This document shows positions 54,221-62,739 of a DNA stretch of 64,000 nucleotides, piece after piece. The stretch covers positions 1 to 64,000 of the forward strand of contig JAFVSN010000017.1 in assembly GCA_017503735.1 (NCBI GenBank), read 5' to 3'. Below the pieces are notes generated by a model. That model was given only the letters and a program-made list of their open reading frames with translations, did no database searches and was not told the DNA's origin. Within the stretch, counting starts at the first letter, position 1, and each line of letters starts with the position of its first letter. Made by a program: the position numbers and the translations under genes. The stretch is from Lachnospiraceae bacterium. GTDB lineage: Bacteria; Bacillota; Clostridia; Lachnospirales; Lachnospiraceae.

Positions 54221-55408
54221 ATGCGCCTTGTAGTAACAAAGAAAGATCGTTTCATTTATTCCGTGCTGTTTGATGAAAACAATCAGCCGTTGGAGATGGC
54301 AGCAGAGAATACTGATACGCCCTCCAGACTGGGAAATATCTACGTCGGTCATGTCAACAATATTGTGAAAAACATTGATGCCGCCTTCATTGAGACCGAA
54401 GGGGGCTGTATGTGTTACCATTCGTTAAAGGAAAAGACGTCCTATTTGTTCGGACCTCACGCCAACAACGACCGGTTATGTATGGGAGACTATGTGCTGG
54501 TCCAGGTGGAGCGGGAGGATATTAAGACAAAACAACCTTCTGTCACCGGAAAATTACAGTTTACAGGAAAGTATCTGGTATTAGTGCATGGCATGAAAGG
54601 CGTTCGAATTTCCAATAAAATCAAAGGCAAAGAAGAGATTAATAGGCTAAAAGTCCTATTTTCTAATTGCGAAAATGAGAATTACGGACTAATCGTTAGG
54701 ACCAATGCACTACTTGTGTCGAATGAACGATTAAAAGTAGAGGAATCACGATTGGTAGATTTGTATCATGAAATTTGTACCACCGGAGTTCATAAATCCA
54801 AAGGAACCCTGTTGTACCAAAGCTTTCCGTGGTATATTGACTTATTACGGGATTTACCGCAGAATGAGCTTTCTGAAGTAGTTACGGATGATGAGGAGAT
54901 TTTTGCATCATTTTCCGAGTATACCGCTCAGTTTCAACCGGAGGATAGCGGAAAACTCCGGTTATACAAAGATGATAATCTTTCTTTAGCAGCATTGTAT
55001 TCTTTACAGAAAGTAGAGAAAGAAGCATTATCGAAGCATGTCTGGTTAAAATCCGGAGTTTCCTTAGTGATTGAGCCGACAGAAACACTAACGGTGATTG
55101 ATGTAAACACCGGCAAAGCCGTCAGCGGCAAGAAAGCGGGAGACGAGACCTTCTATAAAATCAACGAAGAAGCAGCAAGAGAGTGTATGCGACAGCTTCG
55201 CCTAAGAAATCTGTCCGGTATGATTTTGGTTGATTTTATTAATATGGAAGACGATTCCTATAATGAAAAGTTGATGAATCTGTTAAAAGAATTGGCGGCA
55301 AAGGACCGGATTCCGGTGAATGTGGTAGATATGACAGGGTTACGACTGGTGGAACTGACCAGAAAGAAAGTAAAGAAGCCTCTTCACGAAGCAGTAACCG
55401 GACAATAA
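54221..55408 (+). CDS. Ribonuclease E/G family protein
   Basis: A 395-residue Rne/Rng-family endoribonuclease. The S1-like N terminus has GNIYVGHVNNIVKNIDAAFIE; catalytic aspartates are in TVIDVNTGKAVSGK and ILVDFINM. It is shorter than E. coli RNase G (489) and lacks the zinc-link and small domain. AAGGAGA precedes the ATG. The gene normally leads into rplU, but 2.8 kb of other genes separate them here. Confidence 0.9.
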   Translation: MRLVVTKKDRFIYSVLFDENNQPLEMAAENTDTPSRLGNIYVGHVNNIVKNIDAAFIETEGGCMCYHSLKEKTSYLFGPHANNDRLCMGDYVLVQVEREDIKTKQPSVTGKLQFTGKYLVLVHGMKGVRISNKIKGKEEINRLKVLFSNCENENYGLIVRTNALLVSNERLKVEESRLVDLYHEICTTGVHKSKGTLLYQSFPWYIDLLRDLPQNELSEVVTDDEEIFASFSEYTAQFQPEDSGKLRLYKDDNLSLAALYSLQKVEKEALSKHVWLKSGVSLVIEPTETLTVIDVNTGKAVSGKKAGDETFYKINEEAARECMRQLRLRNLSGMILVDFINMEDDSYNEKLMNLLKELAAKDRIPVNVVDMTGLRLVELTRKKVKKPLHEAVTGQ

Positions 55409-55488
55409 ATCACATTGGACATCCCTTTTATTGTATAACTTTTCTCATGCGCATTTTGCACAAAAATGCTTTTATGCAAAAATTCACA

Positions 55489-55518
55489 CTGACATTTTTG
55501 AAAAAAACATGCTATAAT
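55489..55518 (+). promoter_or_regulatory. Promoter of the CarD-like gene
   Basis: CTGACA (55489-55494), an 18-base spacer and TATAAT (55513-55518). Confidence 0.75.
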
Positions 55519-55540
55519 CAAATAAAAGAAAACAAATTGC

Positions 55541-55575
55541 AAGCGCCTTTCCTGTAATTGCAGGAACAGGCGTTT
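55541..55575 (+). promoter_or_regulatory. Leader hairpin of the CarD-like gene
   Basis: CGCCTTTCCTG pairs with CAGGAACAGGCG (one bulged C) around TAATTG, followed by TTTCAATTT. Located about 20 bases into the transcript, it could be a weak attenuator or a stability element. Confidence 0.5.
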
Positions 55576-55634
55576 CAATTTACCCCAAAACAGACGAATA
55601 TTACGTCAGAAGCATAGATGCGGAGGTTAAAATC

Positions 55635-56135
55635 GTGTTTAAAAAAGGTGAGTATGTGGTTTGCGGAAACAACGGAATTTGTAAAGTGACGGATGTAACA
55701 ACACTGAATATGACCGGTACTCCGAAGGATCGTTTGTATTACATATTAAAGCCGGTATATGCAGAATCCAGTACAGTTTACATTCCGGTTGATAATCATA
55801 AGGTGTCGATTCGTTCTGCATTATCCGAGAAGGAAGTTCATGAATTGATTGATAAAATACCGTCTTTAGAACTTATATGGGTAGAAAATGAAAAGCAACG
55901 CGAACTTACCTATAAAGAGTGTTTGAAGCAAAACTCCTGTGAAGATTATATCCGTATTATCAAGACATTGTACTTACGCAGGCAAGACCGCCTGTCCAAG
56001 GGGCAAAAAATTATCGGTCTGGATGAACGTTATTTAAAACAGGCAGAGGATTTATTGTACGGGGAACTGGCGATAGCGTTAGGCATTGAAAAGCAATGTG
56101 TACAGGCATATATAACAGAAGAAATTGAAAAGTAA
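55635..56135 (+). CDS. CarD/CdnL-like transcriptional regulator
   Basis: A 166-residue protein. The N-terminal Tudor-like domain starts MFKKGEYVVCGNNGICKVTD and binds the RNA polymerase beta subunit in this family; the C-terminal helical part (YLRRQDRLSKGQKI, YLKQAEDLLYGELAIALGI) contacts upstream promoter DNA. Such proteins stabilise open complexes. The start is GTG 55635, 8 bases after GGAGG. It has its own promoter and leader hairpin. Confidence 0.9.
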   Translation: MFKKGEYVVCGNNGICKVTDVTTLNMTGTPKDRLYYILKPVYAESSTVYIPVDNHKVSIRSALSEKEVHELIDKIPSLELIWVENEKQRELTYKECLKQNSCEDYIRIIKTLYLRRQDRLSKGQKIIGLDERYLKQAEDLLYGELAIALGIEKQCVQAYITEEIEK

Positions 56136-56236
56136 AAAAGAAGTAGTAGATATAAAATCGCGGAAACTTTTCTTGGCTGTTGTGTGATTTGAATCATAGT
56201 CCGGAGACAGAAAGAAAAGTTTTTTACATATTAAGA

Positions 56237-56254
56237 TTGTATACATGCATACAA
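56237..56254. promoter_or_regulatory. GntR-type operator O1
   Basis: TTGTATACATGCATACAA, an imperfect palindrome ending 5 bases before the -35 of the GNAT gene promoter. Confidence 0.6.
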
Positions 56255-56259
56255 AGCAC

Positions 56260-56287
56260 TTGACAACCAGAAAAACCATGCTATAAT
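56260..56287 (+). promoter_or_regulatory. Promoter of the GNAT acetyltransferase gene
   Basis: TTGACA (56260-56265), a 16-base spacer and TATAAT (56282-56287). Confidence 0.82.
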
Positions 56288-56304
56288 AACTGTATAAGAA
56301 CACA

Positions 56305-56320
56305 TTGTATACAAGTATAC
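56305..56320. promoter_or_regulatory. GntR-type operator O2
   Basis: TTGTATACAAGTATAC, containing the perfect palindrome TTGTATACAA and closely like the Bacillus GntR operator half ACTTGTATACAAGT. It lies about 10 bases after the transcription start. Confidence 0.65.
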
Positions 56321-56351
56321 CGTTTGCTCAAAGAATATCAGGAGGTATTTT

Positions 56352-56909
56352 ATGCTAACACACATCGGAACAACCATAATTGAAACCGAACGCTTAGTTT
56401 TAAGGTGTTTCAGGTATACAGATGATGACGCAATGTTAAAGTACTGGATTGCCGACGAAAAAATTCAATCCTTATATTCGGAACCGGTCTATACCACCAA
56501 AGAAGAGGTAAAGGAACTGTTGGATAAGTACATCGGATCTTATGAAAGAAATGATTATTATCGTTGGGCGGTTATTCTTAAGGAAACAGGAGAGTGCATC
56601 GGTCAGATTGCGTATTTCCTGGTGGACAATAAAAATCATTTTGCGGAAATTGAATATTGTATCGGTTCGGCGTTTCAATGCAGGGGATATGCCACAGAAG
56701 CAACCAAGGCCGTAATTCGTTTCGGTTTTGAGCAAATGAATTTACATAAAGTTCAGATTTGTACCAAAGAAATCAAAGCAGCTTCAAAACGTGTGATTGA
56801 AAAGTGCGGATTTACTTATGAAGGAACACTACGGGATTATTTTTATATGAACGGAGAATATACCGGAAGACTGTATTTTTCAATTTTACAAAGTGAATTT
56901 CACTCATAA
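56352..56909 (+). CDS. GNAT N-acetyltransferase (RimJ/RimL type)
   Basis: A 185-residue acetyltransferase. IETERLVLRCFRYTDDDAM is the family start; the acetyl-CoA loop is SAFQCRGYATEATKAVIRFGF near residue 110; KCGFTYEGTLRDYFYMNG is the usual C terminus. Members acetylate protein N termini, amino acids or antibiotics; the target is unknown. Its promoter is flanked by two GntR-type operators. CAGGAGG precedes the ATG. Confidence 0.88.
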   Translation: MLTHIGTTIIETERLVLRCFRYTDDDAMLKYWIADEKIQSLYSEPVYTTKEEVKELLDKYIGSYERNDYYRWAVILKETGECIGQIAYFLVDNKNHFAEIEYCIGSAFQCRGYATEATKAVIRFGFEQMNLHKVQICTKEIKAASKRVIEKCGFTYEGTLRDYFYMNGEYTGRLYFSILQSEFHS

Positions 56910-56968
56910 ATACACATAAGTATTTTATGTAAACATTCAATCAAACAGTGCATGAAATGCTTGTATTA

Positions 56969-56978
56969 TTGTATACAA
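56969..56978. promoter_or_regulatory. GntR-type operator O3
   Basis: The perfect palindrome TTGTATACAA, ending 5 bases before the -35 of the diaminopimelate dehydrogenase promoter, the same spacing as O1 to its promoter. Confidence 0.65.
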
Positions 56979-56983
56979 TTTTA

Positions 56984-57012
56984 TTGACATTTCACTTATA
57001 CAGGATTATAAT
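56984..57012 (+). promoter_or_regulatory. Promoter of ddh
   Basis: TTGACA (56984-56989), a 17-base spacer and TATAAT (57007-57012). Confidence 0.88.
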
Positions 57013-57041
57013 GAAAACATCTTTTTGGGAGGATATCAATT

Positions 57042-58025
57042 ATGAAGATTAGAATTGGAATCGTAGGTTACGGTAATCTTGGTCGCGGAGTGGAAACAGC
57101 AGTAAACGCAACTTCCGATTGCGAGCTGGTTGCATTATTTACAAGAAGAGATCCGAGTACAATTAAAACCCGCACCGGTATTCCGGTATATAGAATGGAA
57201 GATGCGGTTAAGATGCAGGATAAAATAGATGTCATGGTATTATGCGGTGGCAGTGCCAACGACTTGCCGGAGCAGACCCCGGAGTTTGCAAAGTATTTTA
57301 ATGTCATTGACAGTTTTGATACCCACGCCCGTATTCCGGAGCATTTTGCCAAAGTAGATGCAGCAAGTAAAGAATCAAAGAAGGTCAGTGTGATTTCCGT
57401 AGGCTGGGATCCGGGAATGTTCTCCTTAAATCGTTGCTATGGGCAGGCAGTTTTACCGAACGGCAAGGATTATACCTTCTGGGGTAAGGGCGTAAGCCAG
57501 GGCCATTCCGATGCAATTCGCCGGATTCCGGGCGTAAAGGACGCAAAGCAGTATACGATTCCGGTGGATTCCGCAGTGGCAAGCGTACGTGCCGGTGAAA
57601 ATCCGGAGCTTACCACCCGTGAAAAGCATACGAGAGAATGTTTCGTAGTAGCGGAAGAGGGAGCAGACCTTGCAGCCATCGAGCAGGCAATCGTAACCAT
57701 GCCGAATTATTTCGCAGATTATAATACGACAGTGCATTTTATCAGTGAAGAAGAATTAAAGAGAGACCACAGCGGTATTGCCCACGGCGGTATGGTATTT
57801 CGTTCCGGTACCACCGGTGCAAACAACGAGAATCATCATGTGATTGAGTATCGTTTGCAACTTGACTCCAATCCGGAATTTACCTCCAGTGTATTGGTTG
57901 CTTACGCAAGAGCAGCGTACCGTTTGGCAAACGAAGGACAATTCGGCTGTAAGACCGTGCTTGATATCGCTCCTGCGTATTTGCATCCGCAGAGTGGGGA
58001 AGAGTTGAGAAAAAGTTTGCTGTAA
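57042..58025 (+). CDS. ddh: meso-diaminopimelate dehydrogenase
   Basis: A 327-residue NADPH-dependent enzyme making meso-diaminopimelate directly from tetrahydrodipicolinate, for lysine and peptidoglycan. The Rossmann motif is IGIVGYGNLGRGVE; VISVGWDPGMFSLNR, FWGKGVSQGHSDAIRRIPGV and AHGGMVFRSG match known Ddh enzymes. GGGAGG precedes the ATG. It sits as a single regulated gene between the GNAT gene and rplU, with its own promoter, operator and terminator. Confidence 0.95.
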   Translation: MKIRIGIVGYGNLGRGVETAVNATSDCELVALFTRRDPSTIKTRTGIPVYRMEDAVKMQDKIDVMVLCGGSANDLPEQTPEFAKYFNVIDSFDTHARIPEHFAKVDAASKESKKVSVISVGWDPGMFSLNRCYGQAVLPNGKDYTFWGKGVSQGHSDAIRRIPGVKDAKQYTIPVDSAVASVRAGENPELTTREKHTRECFVVAEEGADLAAIEQAIVTMPNYFADYNTTVHFISEEELKRDHSGIAHGGMVFRSGTTGANNENHHVIEYRLQLDSNPEFTSSVLVAYARAAYRLANEGQFGCKTVLDIAPAYLHPQSGEELRKSLL

Positions 58026-58066
58026 GCACTAGGAAGTATTAATAAATTATTTATGTAAATATTAAG

Positions 58067-58096
58067 AGCCTATATAGAAATATGTAGGCTTCTTTT
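58067..58096 (+). terminator. Rho-independent terminator of ddh
   Basis: AGCCTATATA (58067-58076) pairs with TATGTAGGCT (58081-58090) around a GAAA tetraloop, then TCTTTTT. Confidence 0.9.
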
Positions 58097-58118
58097 TGTA
58101 AAAAAGTAGAAAAAATGC

Positions 58119-58147
58119 TTGACATCCCGTGTAAACCATGTTATATT
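58119..58147 (+). promoter_or_regulatory. Promoter of the rplU operon
   Basis: TTGACA (58119-58124), a 17-base spacer and TATATT (58142-58147). Confidence 0.85.
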
Positions 58148-58154
58148 AATTTAG

Positions 58155-58241
58155 TGTGCCGCACAACGAGGTTCAAGTTCTGTCCTTTTTTAGGAAAAGA
58201 CACCAAAGTTGGCGAGTATTGTAAATAGGAGGTGCCATCAG
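58155..58241 (+). promoter_or_regulatory. Leader of rplU, probable L21 autoregulatory element
   Basis: About 85 untranslated bases between promoter and rplU, containing GTGCCGCACAACGAGGTT and a CCTTTTTTAGG stem. Position and length agree with the ribosomal L21 leader known upstream of rplU in Firmicutes, which is thought to bind L21. I matched it by position, not by covariance. Confidence 0.6.
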
Positions 58242-58550
58242 ATGTACGCAATCATTGCAACAGGTGGTAAACAGTACAAAGTTGCCGAAGGCGACGTAAT
58301 TAAGGTTGAGAAGCTCGGCGTTGAAGCTGGTAATACGGTTACTTTTGATCGTGTTCTTGCTGTGAATAACGGTTCCCTTTCCGTAGGAAATCCGACCGTT
58401 GCCGGTGCAAGTGTTTCCGCTACTGTAGTAGAGGAAGGCAAAGCAAAGAAGGTTATTGTTTATCGGTATAAGAGAAAGTCCGGATACCATAAGAAGAATG
58501 GTCACAGACAGGCTTACACCAAGGTTAAGATTGACAAGATTAACGCTTAA
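58242..58550 (+). CDS. rplU: 50S ribosomal protein L21
   Basis: A 102-residue L21 that binds 23S rRNA. It starts [18 protein letters not shown] and ends with the conserved [28 protein letters not shown] lies 7 bases before ATG 58242. First gene of rplU-prp-rpmA. Confidence 0.97.
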   Translation: MYAIIATGGKQYKVAEGDVIKVEKLGVEAGNTVTFDRVLAVNNGSLSVGNPTVAGASVSATVVEEGKAKKVIVYRYKRKSGYHKKNGHRQAYTKVKIDKINA

Positions 58551-58562
58551 TATTCGAATCTT

Positions 58563-58916
58563 ATGATTACGATTACATTTTTCGCAAAAGAAATCGAGCA
58601 AAATGTCAAAGTCAATTTAGAGTCCGTTACCGGCTTTTGTTCCGAAGGACATGCAGGCTATGCCAGACACGGCAAAGATATTGTATGTGCAGCGGTTTCG
58701 GCATTGGTAATGAACACCATGAATTCGATTCATTCCTTTACCTCGGATGTATTTGATTACAAAGAGGATGAGAAAAAAGGTATGATTGATTTCAGAATCG
58801 TTTCCGAACCGGGTCCTGAGACAAAATTGCTTTTTAAATCTTTGATTTTAGGATTGCAAGGCATTCAGGAAGAGTACGGAGAGAAGTATTTACGTATTGT
58901 TTTTCAGAATTCATAA
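58563..58916 (+). CDS. prp: Ribosomal-processing cysteine protease Prp
   Basis: A 117-residue Prp (YsxB). The catalytic histidine and cysteine are in GHAGYARHGKDIVCAAVSAL. It cleaves the N-terminal extension of L27, encoded next and carrying that extension. The ribosome site is weak, so translation probably depends on coupling with rplU. Confidence 0.93.
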   Translation: MITITFFAKEIEQNVKVNLESVTGFCSEGHAGYARHGKDIVCAAVSALVMNTMNSIHSFTSDVFDYKEDEKKGMIDFRIVSEPGPETKLLFKSLILGLQGIQEEYGEKYLRIVFQNS

Positions 58917-58929
58917 GGAGGTATAGGTC

Positions 58930-59217
58930 ATGTTTAAGATGAACCTTCAGTTTTTCGCTCATAAAAAGGGTGTAGGTTCCACGAAGAACGGCAGAGATTC
59001 CGAGTCCAAGCGTCTCGGTGCGAAGCGTGCTGACGGTCAGTTTGTACTTGCCGGCAACATTCTTTACAGACAGCGTGGTACCAAGATTCATCCGGGTGTA
59101 AACGTAGGTCGCGGTGGCGATGATACGTTATACGCACTGGTTGACGGTGTTTTAAAGTTCGAGAGAAAGGGACGCGATAAGAAGCAGGCTTCCGTATATC
59201 CGGTAGACGTTCAGTAA
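58930..59217 (+). CDS. rpmA: 50S ribosomal protein L27 (with cleavable N-terminal extension)
   Basis: A 95-residue L27. It begins [20 protein letters not shown]: the Firmicutes extension ending LQFFA, cut by Prp to expose the HKKG terminus that reaches the peptidyl transferase centre. AAGGAGG precedes the ATG. Confidence 0.97.
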   Translation: MFKMNLQFFAHKKGVGSTKNGRDSESKRLGAKRADGQFVLAGNILYRQRGTKIHPGVNVGRGGDDTLYALVDGVLKFERKGRDKKQASVYPVDVQ

Positions 59218-59240
59218 GTCCCCATGTAATGAGACACGAT

Positions 59241-59285
59241 AAACCCTGAATTCTTTTTACAAAAATGAATTTGGGGTTTATTTTG
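59241..59285 (+). terminator. Rho-independent terminator after rpmA
   Basis: AAACCCTGAATTC (59241-59253) pairs with GAATTTGGGGTTT (59267-59279), followed by ATTTTG. Confidence 0.8.
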
Positions 59286-59291
59286 TATTAC

Positions 59292-59429
59292 GTTTGGCTC
59301 TGTAAGAATAAAAAAGTGTGCGACTGAAATGCTTGCATTTTAAGGCGGACAGTTTTTTATTCTTATAAGGCCATCGGCCACAGCGAGAAGGAAGTACGAA
59401 GTACTGTATTCGAGCTGTCAGAGCCAAAC
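59292..59429 (+). other. Multi-branched structured element upstream of obgE
   Basis: An outer 11-bp perfect stem GTTTGGCTCTG/CAGAGCCAAAC (59292-59302 with 59419-59429) encloses three stems: a 13-bp perfect arm TAAGAATAAAAAA/TTTTTTATTCTTA (59303-59315 with 59353-59365) with AAATGC/GCATTT inside; GGCC/GGCC (59369-59379); and CAGC...GCTG (59381-59417) with GTAC/GTAC at its tip. The end lies just before the obgE ribosome site. It may be a regulatory RNA or another mobile palindromic repeat. Confidence 0.65.
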
Positions 59430-59447
59430 AGAATAGGAGATGAAATT

Positions 59448-60737
59448 ATGTTTGCAGATAGAGCTGAAATTTATATTCGTTCCGGCAAAGGCGGTGACGG
59501 CAGTGTCAGTTTCCGTCGTGAGCTCTTTGTGGCAGCCGGCGGTCCGAACGGCGGTGACGGCGGCAAGGGTGGCGACATTATTTTCGAAGTGGACGAAGGA
59601 CTGAACACGTTAGCAGATTTTCGTTTTGTTCGAAAGTATTGTGCGGAAGACGGTGAAAACGGCGGAACCAACCGTTGTACAGGAAAAAACGGCGCAGATA
59701 AGATTTTAAAGGTGCCGGAAGGAACTGTTATCAAGGAAAAGGAAACCGGCAAGGTCATTACCGATATGTCCCACGACAATCGCCGTGAGGTAATTTTGAA
59801 GGGCGGTCGTGGCGGTAAAGGTAATCAGCATTATGCTACCGCAACCATGCAGGTACCGAAGTACGCACAGCCGGGCCAGGATGCACAGGAATTAAACGTA
59901 ATCCTGGAACTCAAGGTAATTGCAGATGTAGGCCTTGTAGGCTTTCCAAACGTTGGTAAGTCTACCTTTTTATCCCGTGTGACCAATGCAAAGCCGAAGA
60001 TTGCAAACTATCATTTTACCACCTTGAATCCGAACCTTGGCGTAGTGGATATGGACGGTGCCAACGGTTTTGTCATTGCAGATATTCCGGGACTCATTGA
60101 AGGTGCTTCCGAAGGTATCGGCCTCGGCCATGAATTTTTACGCCATGTGGAACGTACCCGCGTTATTATTCATGTGGTAGATGTGGCTTCCACCGAGGGA
60201 CGCGATCCGATTGAAGATATTAAAACAATCAATGCAGAATTAGCCGCTTATGATCCGAATTTAGCAAAAAAGCCACAGATTATCGCAGCAAACAAGACTG
60301 ATGTTATGCTTCCGGAAGAGGCAGAAGCGGCTGTAACTAGGCTTCGCGAAGCGTTTGCTGAAGAAGGTTATCCGATTTATTCCATCTCGGCTGTCAGCGG
60401 AAAAGGAGTAAAGGAACTTCTTTACGCAGCAGCAAATCTTTTGGCGGAAACAAAAGAAGATCCGATTGTATTTGCCAGAGAGTTCTCCTTAGACAATCTG
60501 ACCCTGCCGAACGAACCGTATACGGTAGAATACGATGAAAAAGAAAAGATGTACGTGGTAGAAGGTCCACGCATCGAAAAGATGTTAGGTTACACCAATA
60601 TCGATTCCGAAAAGGGCTTTGAATTCTTCCAAAACTTCTTAAAGAACAACGGCATTTTAGAGGAACTGGAAGCGATGGGCATCGAAGACGGCGATACGGT
60701 GCGTATGTATGGCTTACAATTTGATTATTATAAATAA
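59448..60737 (+). CDS. obgE: GTPase ObgE/CgtA
   Basis: A 429-residue Obg GTPase for late 50S assembly and stress control. The glycine-rich Obg fold fills residues 1-158 (AAGGPNGGDGGKGGD). The G domain has G1 GFPNVGKSTFLSRV near residue 165, DIPGLIEGASEG and NKTD. A C-terminal OCT domain follows (EKGFEFFQNFLKNNGILEEL). AGGAGAT precedes the ATG. Confidence 0.97.
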   Translation: MFADRAEIYIRSGKGGDGSVSFRRELFVAAGGPNGGDGGKGGDIIFEVDEGLNTLADFRFVRKYCAEDGENGGTNRCTGKNGADKILKVPEGTVIKEKETGKVITDMSHDNRREVILKGGRGGKGNQHYATATMQVPKYAQPGQDAQELNVILELKVIADVGLVGFPNVGKSTFLSRVTNAKPKIANYHFTTLNPNLGVVDMDGANGFVIADIPGLIEGASEGIGLGHEFLRHVERTRVIIHVVDVASTEGRDPIEDIKTINAELAAYDPNLAKKPQIIAANKTDVMLPEEAEAAVTRLREAFAEEGYPIYSISAVSGKGVKELLYAAANLLAETKEDPIVFAREFSLDNLTLPNEPYTVEYDEKEKMYVVEGPRIEKMLGYTNIDSEKGFEFFQNFLKNNGILEELEAMGIEDGDTVRMYGLQFDYYK

Positions 60738-60757
60738 TTCAATAAAAGAGGGAAACT

Positions 60758-61054
60758 ATGACAACAAAACAGAGAGCATATTTAAAAGGACTTGCCATGA
60801 ATATCGATTCGATTTTTCAGATCGGCAAAGGCGGACTGACCACCGAGTATTTAGAAGGCGTGGAAGAAGCTTTAGAGGCAAGAGAATTGATTAAAATCAA
60901 TGTATTAAAGAACTGCTTAGACGAACCGAAAGAATTAGCATATGCCATTTCCGAAAATACTCATTCGGAAGTAGTCCAGGTAATCGGCAAAAAAATTATT
61001 CTTTATCGCGAGGCAAGACAGCCGGAGAAGCGTAAAATCGTTCTTCCGAAATAA
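60758..61054 (+). CDS. yhbY: YhbY-type RNA-binding protein (CRM domain)
   Basis: A 98-residue single CRM-domain protein: QRAYLKGLAMNIDSIFQIGKGG and the acidic helix YLEGVEEALEARELIKINVL. It binds precursor rRNA in 50S assembly, consistent with its place right after obgE. Confidence 0.92.
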   Translation: MTTKQRAYLKGLAMNIDSIFQIGKGGLTTEYLEGVEEALEARELIKINVLKNCLDEPKELAYAISENTHSEVVQVIGKKIILYREARQPEKRKIVLPK

Positions 61055-61129
61055 CACAAGACGAAACCACCGGAAAACGGTGATGAATACGGAATGATTA
61101 AAATTTCAGTTGACAGAAACGGAGCTTGT

Positions 61130-62320
61130 ATGAAGAAAATCGGAATTCTGGGCGGGACCTTTAACCCGATTCATAACGGCCATTTGGCATTAGGACAGGC
61201 CGCAATGGAGCAATACGACTTGGAGGAAATCTGGCTGATGCCATCAAAGCTTCCGCCTCACAAGTCGCATTTTGCAATACTTTCCGAAGAGTATCGTCTT
61301 ACCATGACAAAGCTTGCGGCACAGATAAACAAAAATTTTATTGCTTCCGATTTTGAGTTAAAAAGAGAAGGTCTTACCTATACCGCAGATACGCTGGAGC
61401 TTTTAACCAAAGAATATCCCGATTACAAATTTTATTTTATTGTAGGCGGTGATTCTTTGATTAAATTCAAAAGCTGGCGTCGCCCGGAACGGATATTGGA
61501 ACTGGCAACATTATTGGGTGCCGGTAGGGCAGGATATGAGGAAAGTGCGGTAAAAAGAGCCGCAAAAGACCTGCAAAATCAATTTCCAAAGGCAGAAATC
61601 GGCACGATTATTCTGAATGATTACCCGATTTCCTCCAACGAAATCAGAGAAGCTTTTTATACCGGTGCCCCGGAACGTGTGAAACAATATTTACCGGAAT
61701 CCGTATGGAATTTTCTACAACAGCATAACCTATATACAAAAATATCTTATGCGGAATTAGATGCGGAAATGGCAAATATTTTACCTAGGAAACGATATTT
61801 GCACTCTGTTGCGGTGGCTCATTTAGCAGCAGCCTATGCAGTCTCCATGGGATATGACCCGGAACGCGCTTTGATCGCCGGAATTTTGCATGATTGTGCC
61901 AAGGCTTACTCCGACCAACAGCTGGTGGAAGATTGCGACAGGTTTCATCTTCCGGTCACAAAAGTCGAACGCCGGAACGGCTTTTTGTTGCACGGTAAAG
62001 TCGGAGCTTTTTATGCAAAAACAAAGTACTTCATTACGGATGAGGAAATTCTTTCTGCCATTTCTTATCACACCACCGGGCATCCCGGCATGACCGATTT
62101 GGAAAAGGCGGTATTTCTTGCGGATTATTTAGAACCGTTCCGGACACAGCCTACAAAACCGGAGTTAAACACAATCCGAACAATCGCATTTCAGGATATT
62201 GACAAAGCAGTTTATCTTGCATTAAAGAATACGCTTCGTTATCTCAACGATTCCGGACAAGAAACGGACAGCACTACAGAAGAAACAATGAAACAGTATT
62301 ACAGTCGTTATGAAGAATAA
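61130..62320 (+). CDS. nadD: NadD-YqeK fusion: nicotinate-nucleotide adenylyltransferase + HD-domain hydrolase
   Basis: A 396-residue bifunctional protein. Residues 1-200 are NadD, with GGTFNPIHNGHL and ISSNEIREAF, making NaAD from NaMN and ATP. Residues 205-390 are a YqeK HD domain, LHSVAVAHLAAAYA, GILHDCAKAY, SYHTTGHPGM, ADYLEPFR. YqeK symmetrically cleaves Ap4A to two ADP. In Bacillus the two are separate adjacent genes. ATG 61130 gives the standard NadD start MKKIGILGG. Confidence 0.93.
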   Translation: MKKIGILGGTFNPIHNGHLALGQAAMEQYDLEEIWLMPSKLPPHKSHFAILSEEYRLTMTKLAAQINKNFIASDFELKREGLTYTADTLELLTKEYPDYKFYFIVGGDSLIKFKSWRRPERILELATLLGAGRAGYEESAVKRAAKDLQNQFPKAEIGTIILNDYPISSNEIREAFYTGAPERVKQYLPESVWNFLQQHNLYTKISYAELDAEMANILPRKRYLHSVAVAHLAAAYAVSMGYDPERALIAGILHDCAKAYSDQQLVEDCDRFHLPVTKVERRNGFLLHGKVGAFYAKTKYFITDEEILSAISYHTTGHPGMTDLEKAVFLADYLEPFRTQPTKPELNTIRTIAFQDIDKAVYLALKNTLRYLNDSGQETDSTTEETMKQYYSRYEE

Positions 62321-62358
62321 TCATATCATCGAATCAAATTTTTATTGGAGGAATCATT

Positions 62359-62712
62359 ATGACCGAAAGAGCAAAAGAAATTGTAAAAATCGCCTATAAG
62401 GCATTGGATGATAAAAAAGCGGAAGATATTAAAATCATTGATATATCAGGTGTGTCTGTGATTGCGGATTACTTTGTCATTGCCAACGGAACCAATTCTT
62501 CTCAAGTCGAAGCTATGGTTGACGAAGTGACCGATGCACTTGCAAAAAATAAGATTCATGCGGAACGCATTGAAGGGATTCGTTCTTCCGGTTGGATTTT
62601 GATGGATTTTAACGATGTTGTGATTCATATTTTCTCCAGAGAAGATCGTTTATTCTATGATTTGGAACGAATTTGGAGAGACGGCAACGAAATTTTACCG
62701 GAGACTTTATAA
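62359..62712 (+). CDS. rsfS: Ribosomal silencing factor RsfS
   Basis: A 117-residue RsfS that binds L14 and blocks subunit joining when nutrients are short. DISGVSVIADYFVIANGTNSSQ and SGWILMDFNDVVIHIFSREDR are conserved in two blocks. It follows the nadD-yqeK fusion, the usual order. GGAGG precedes the ATG. Confidence 0.95.
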   Translation: MTERAKEIVKIAYKALDDKKAEDIKIIDISGVSVIADYFVIANGTNSSQVEAMVDEVTDALAKNKIHAERIEGIRSSGWILMDFNDVVIHIFSREDRLFYDLERIWRDGNEILPETL

Positions 62713-62739
62713 TATACCACATATGAGAAGGTGCACATT

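Noticed and set aside
56916-57012. Lysine riboswitch in front of ddh
   Set aside because: The leader after the promoter is only about 25 bases; there is no room for the aptamer.
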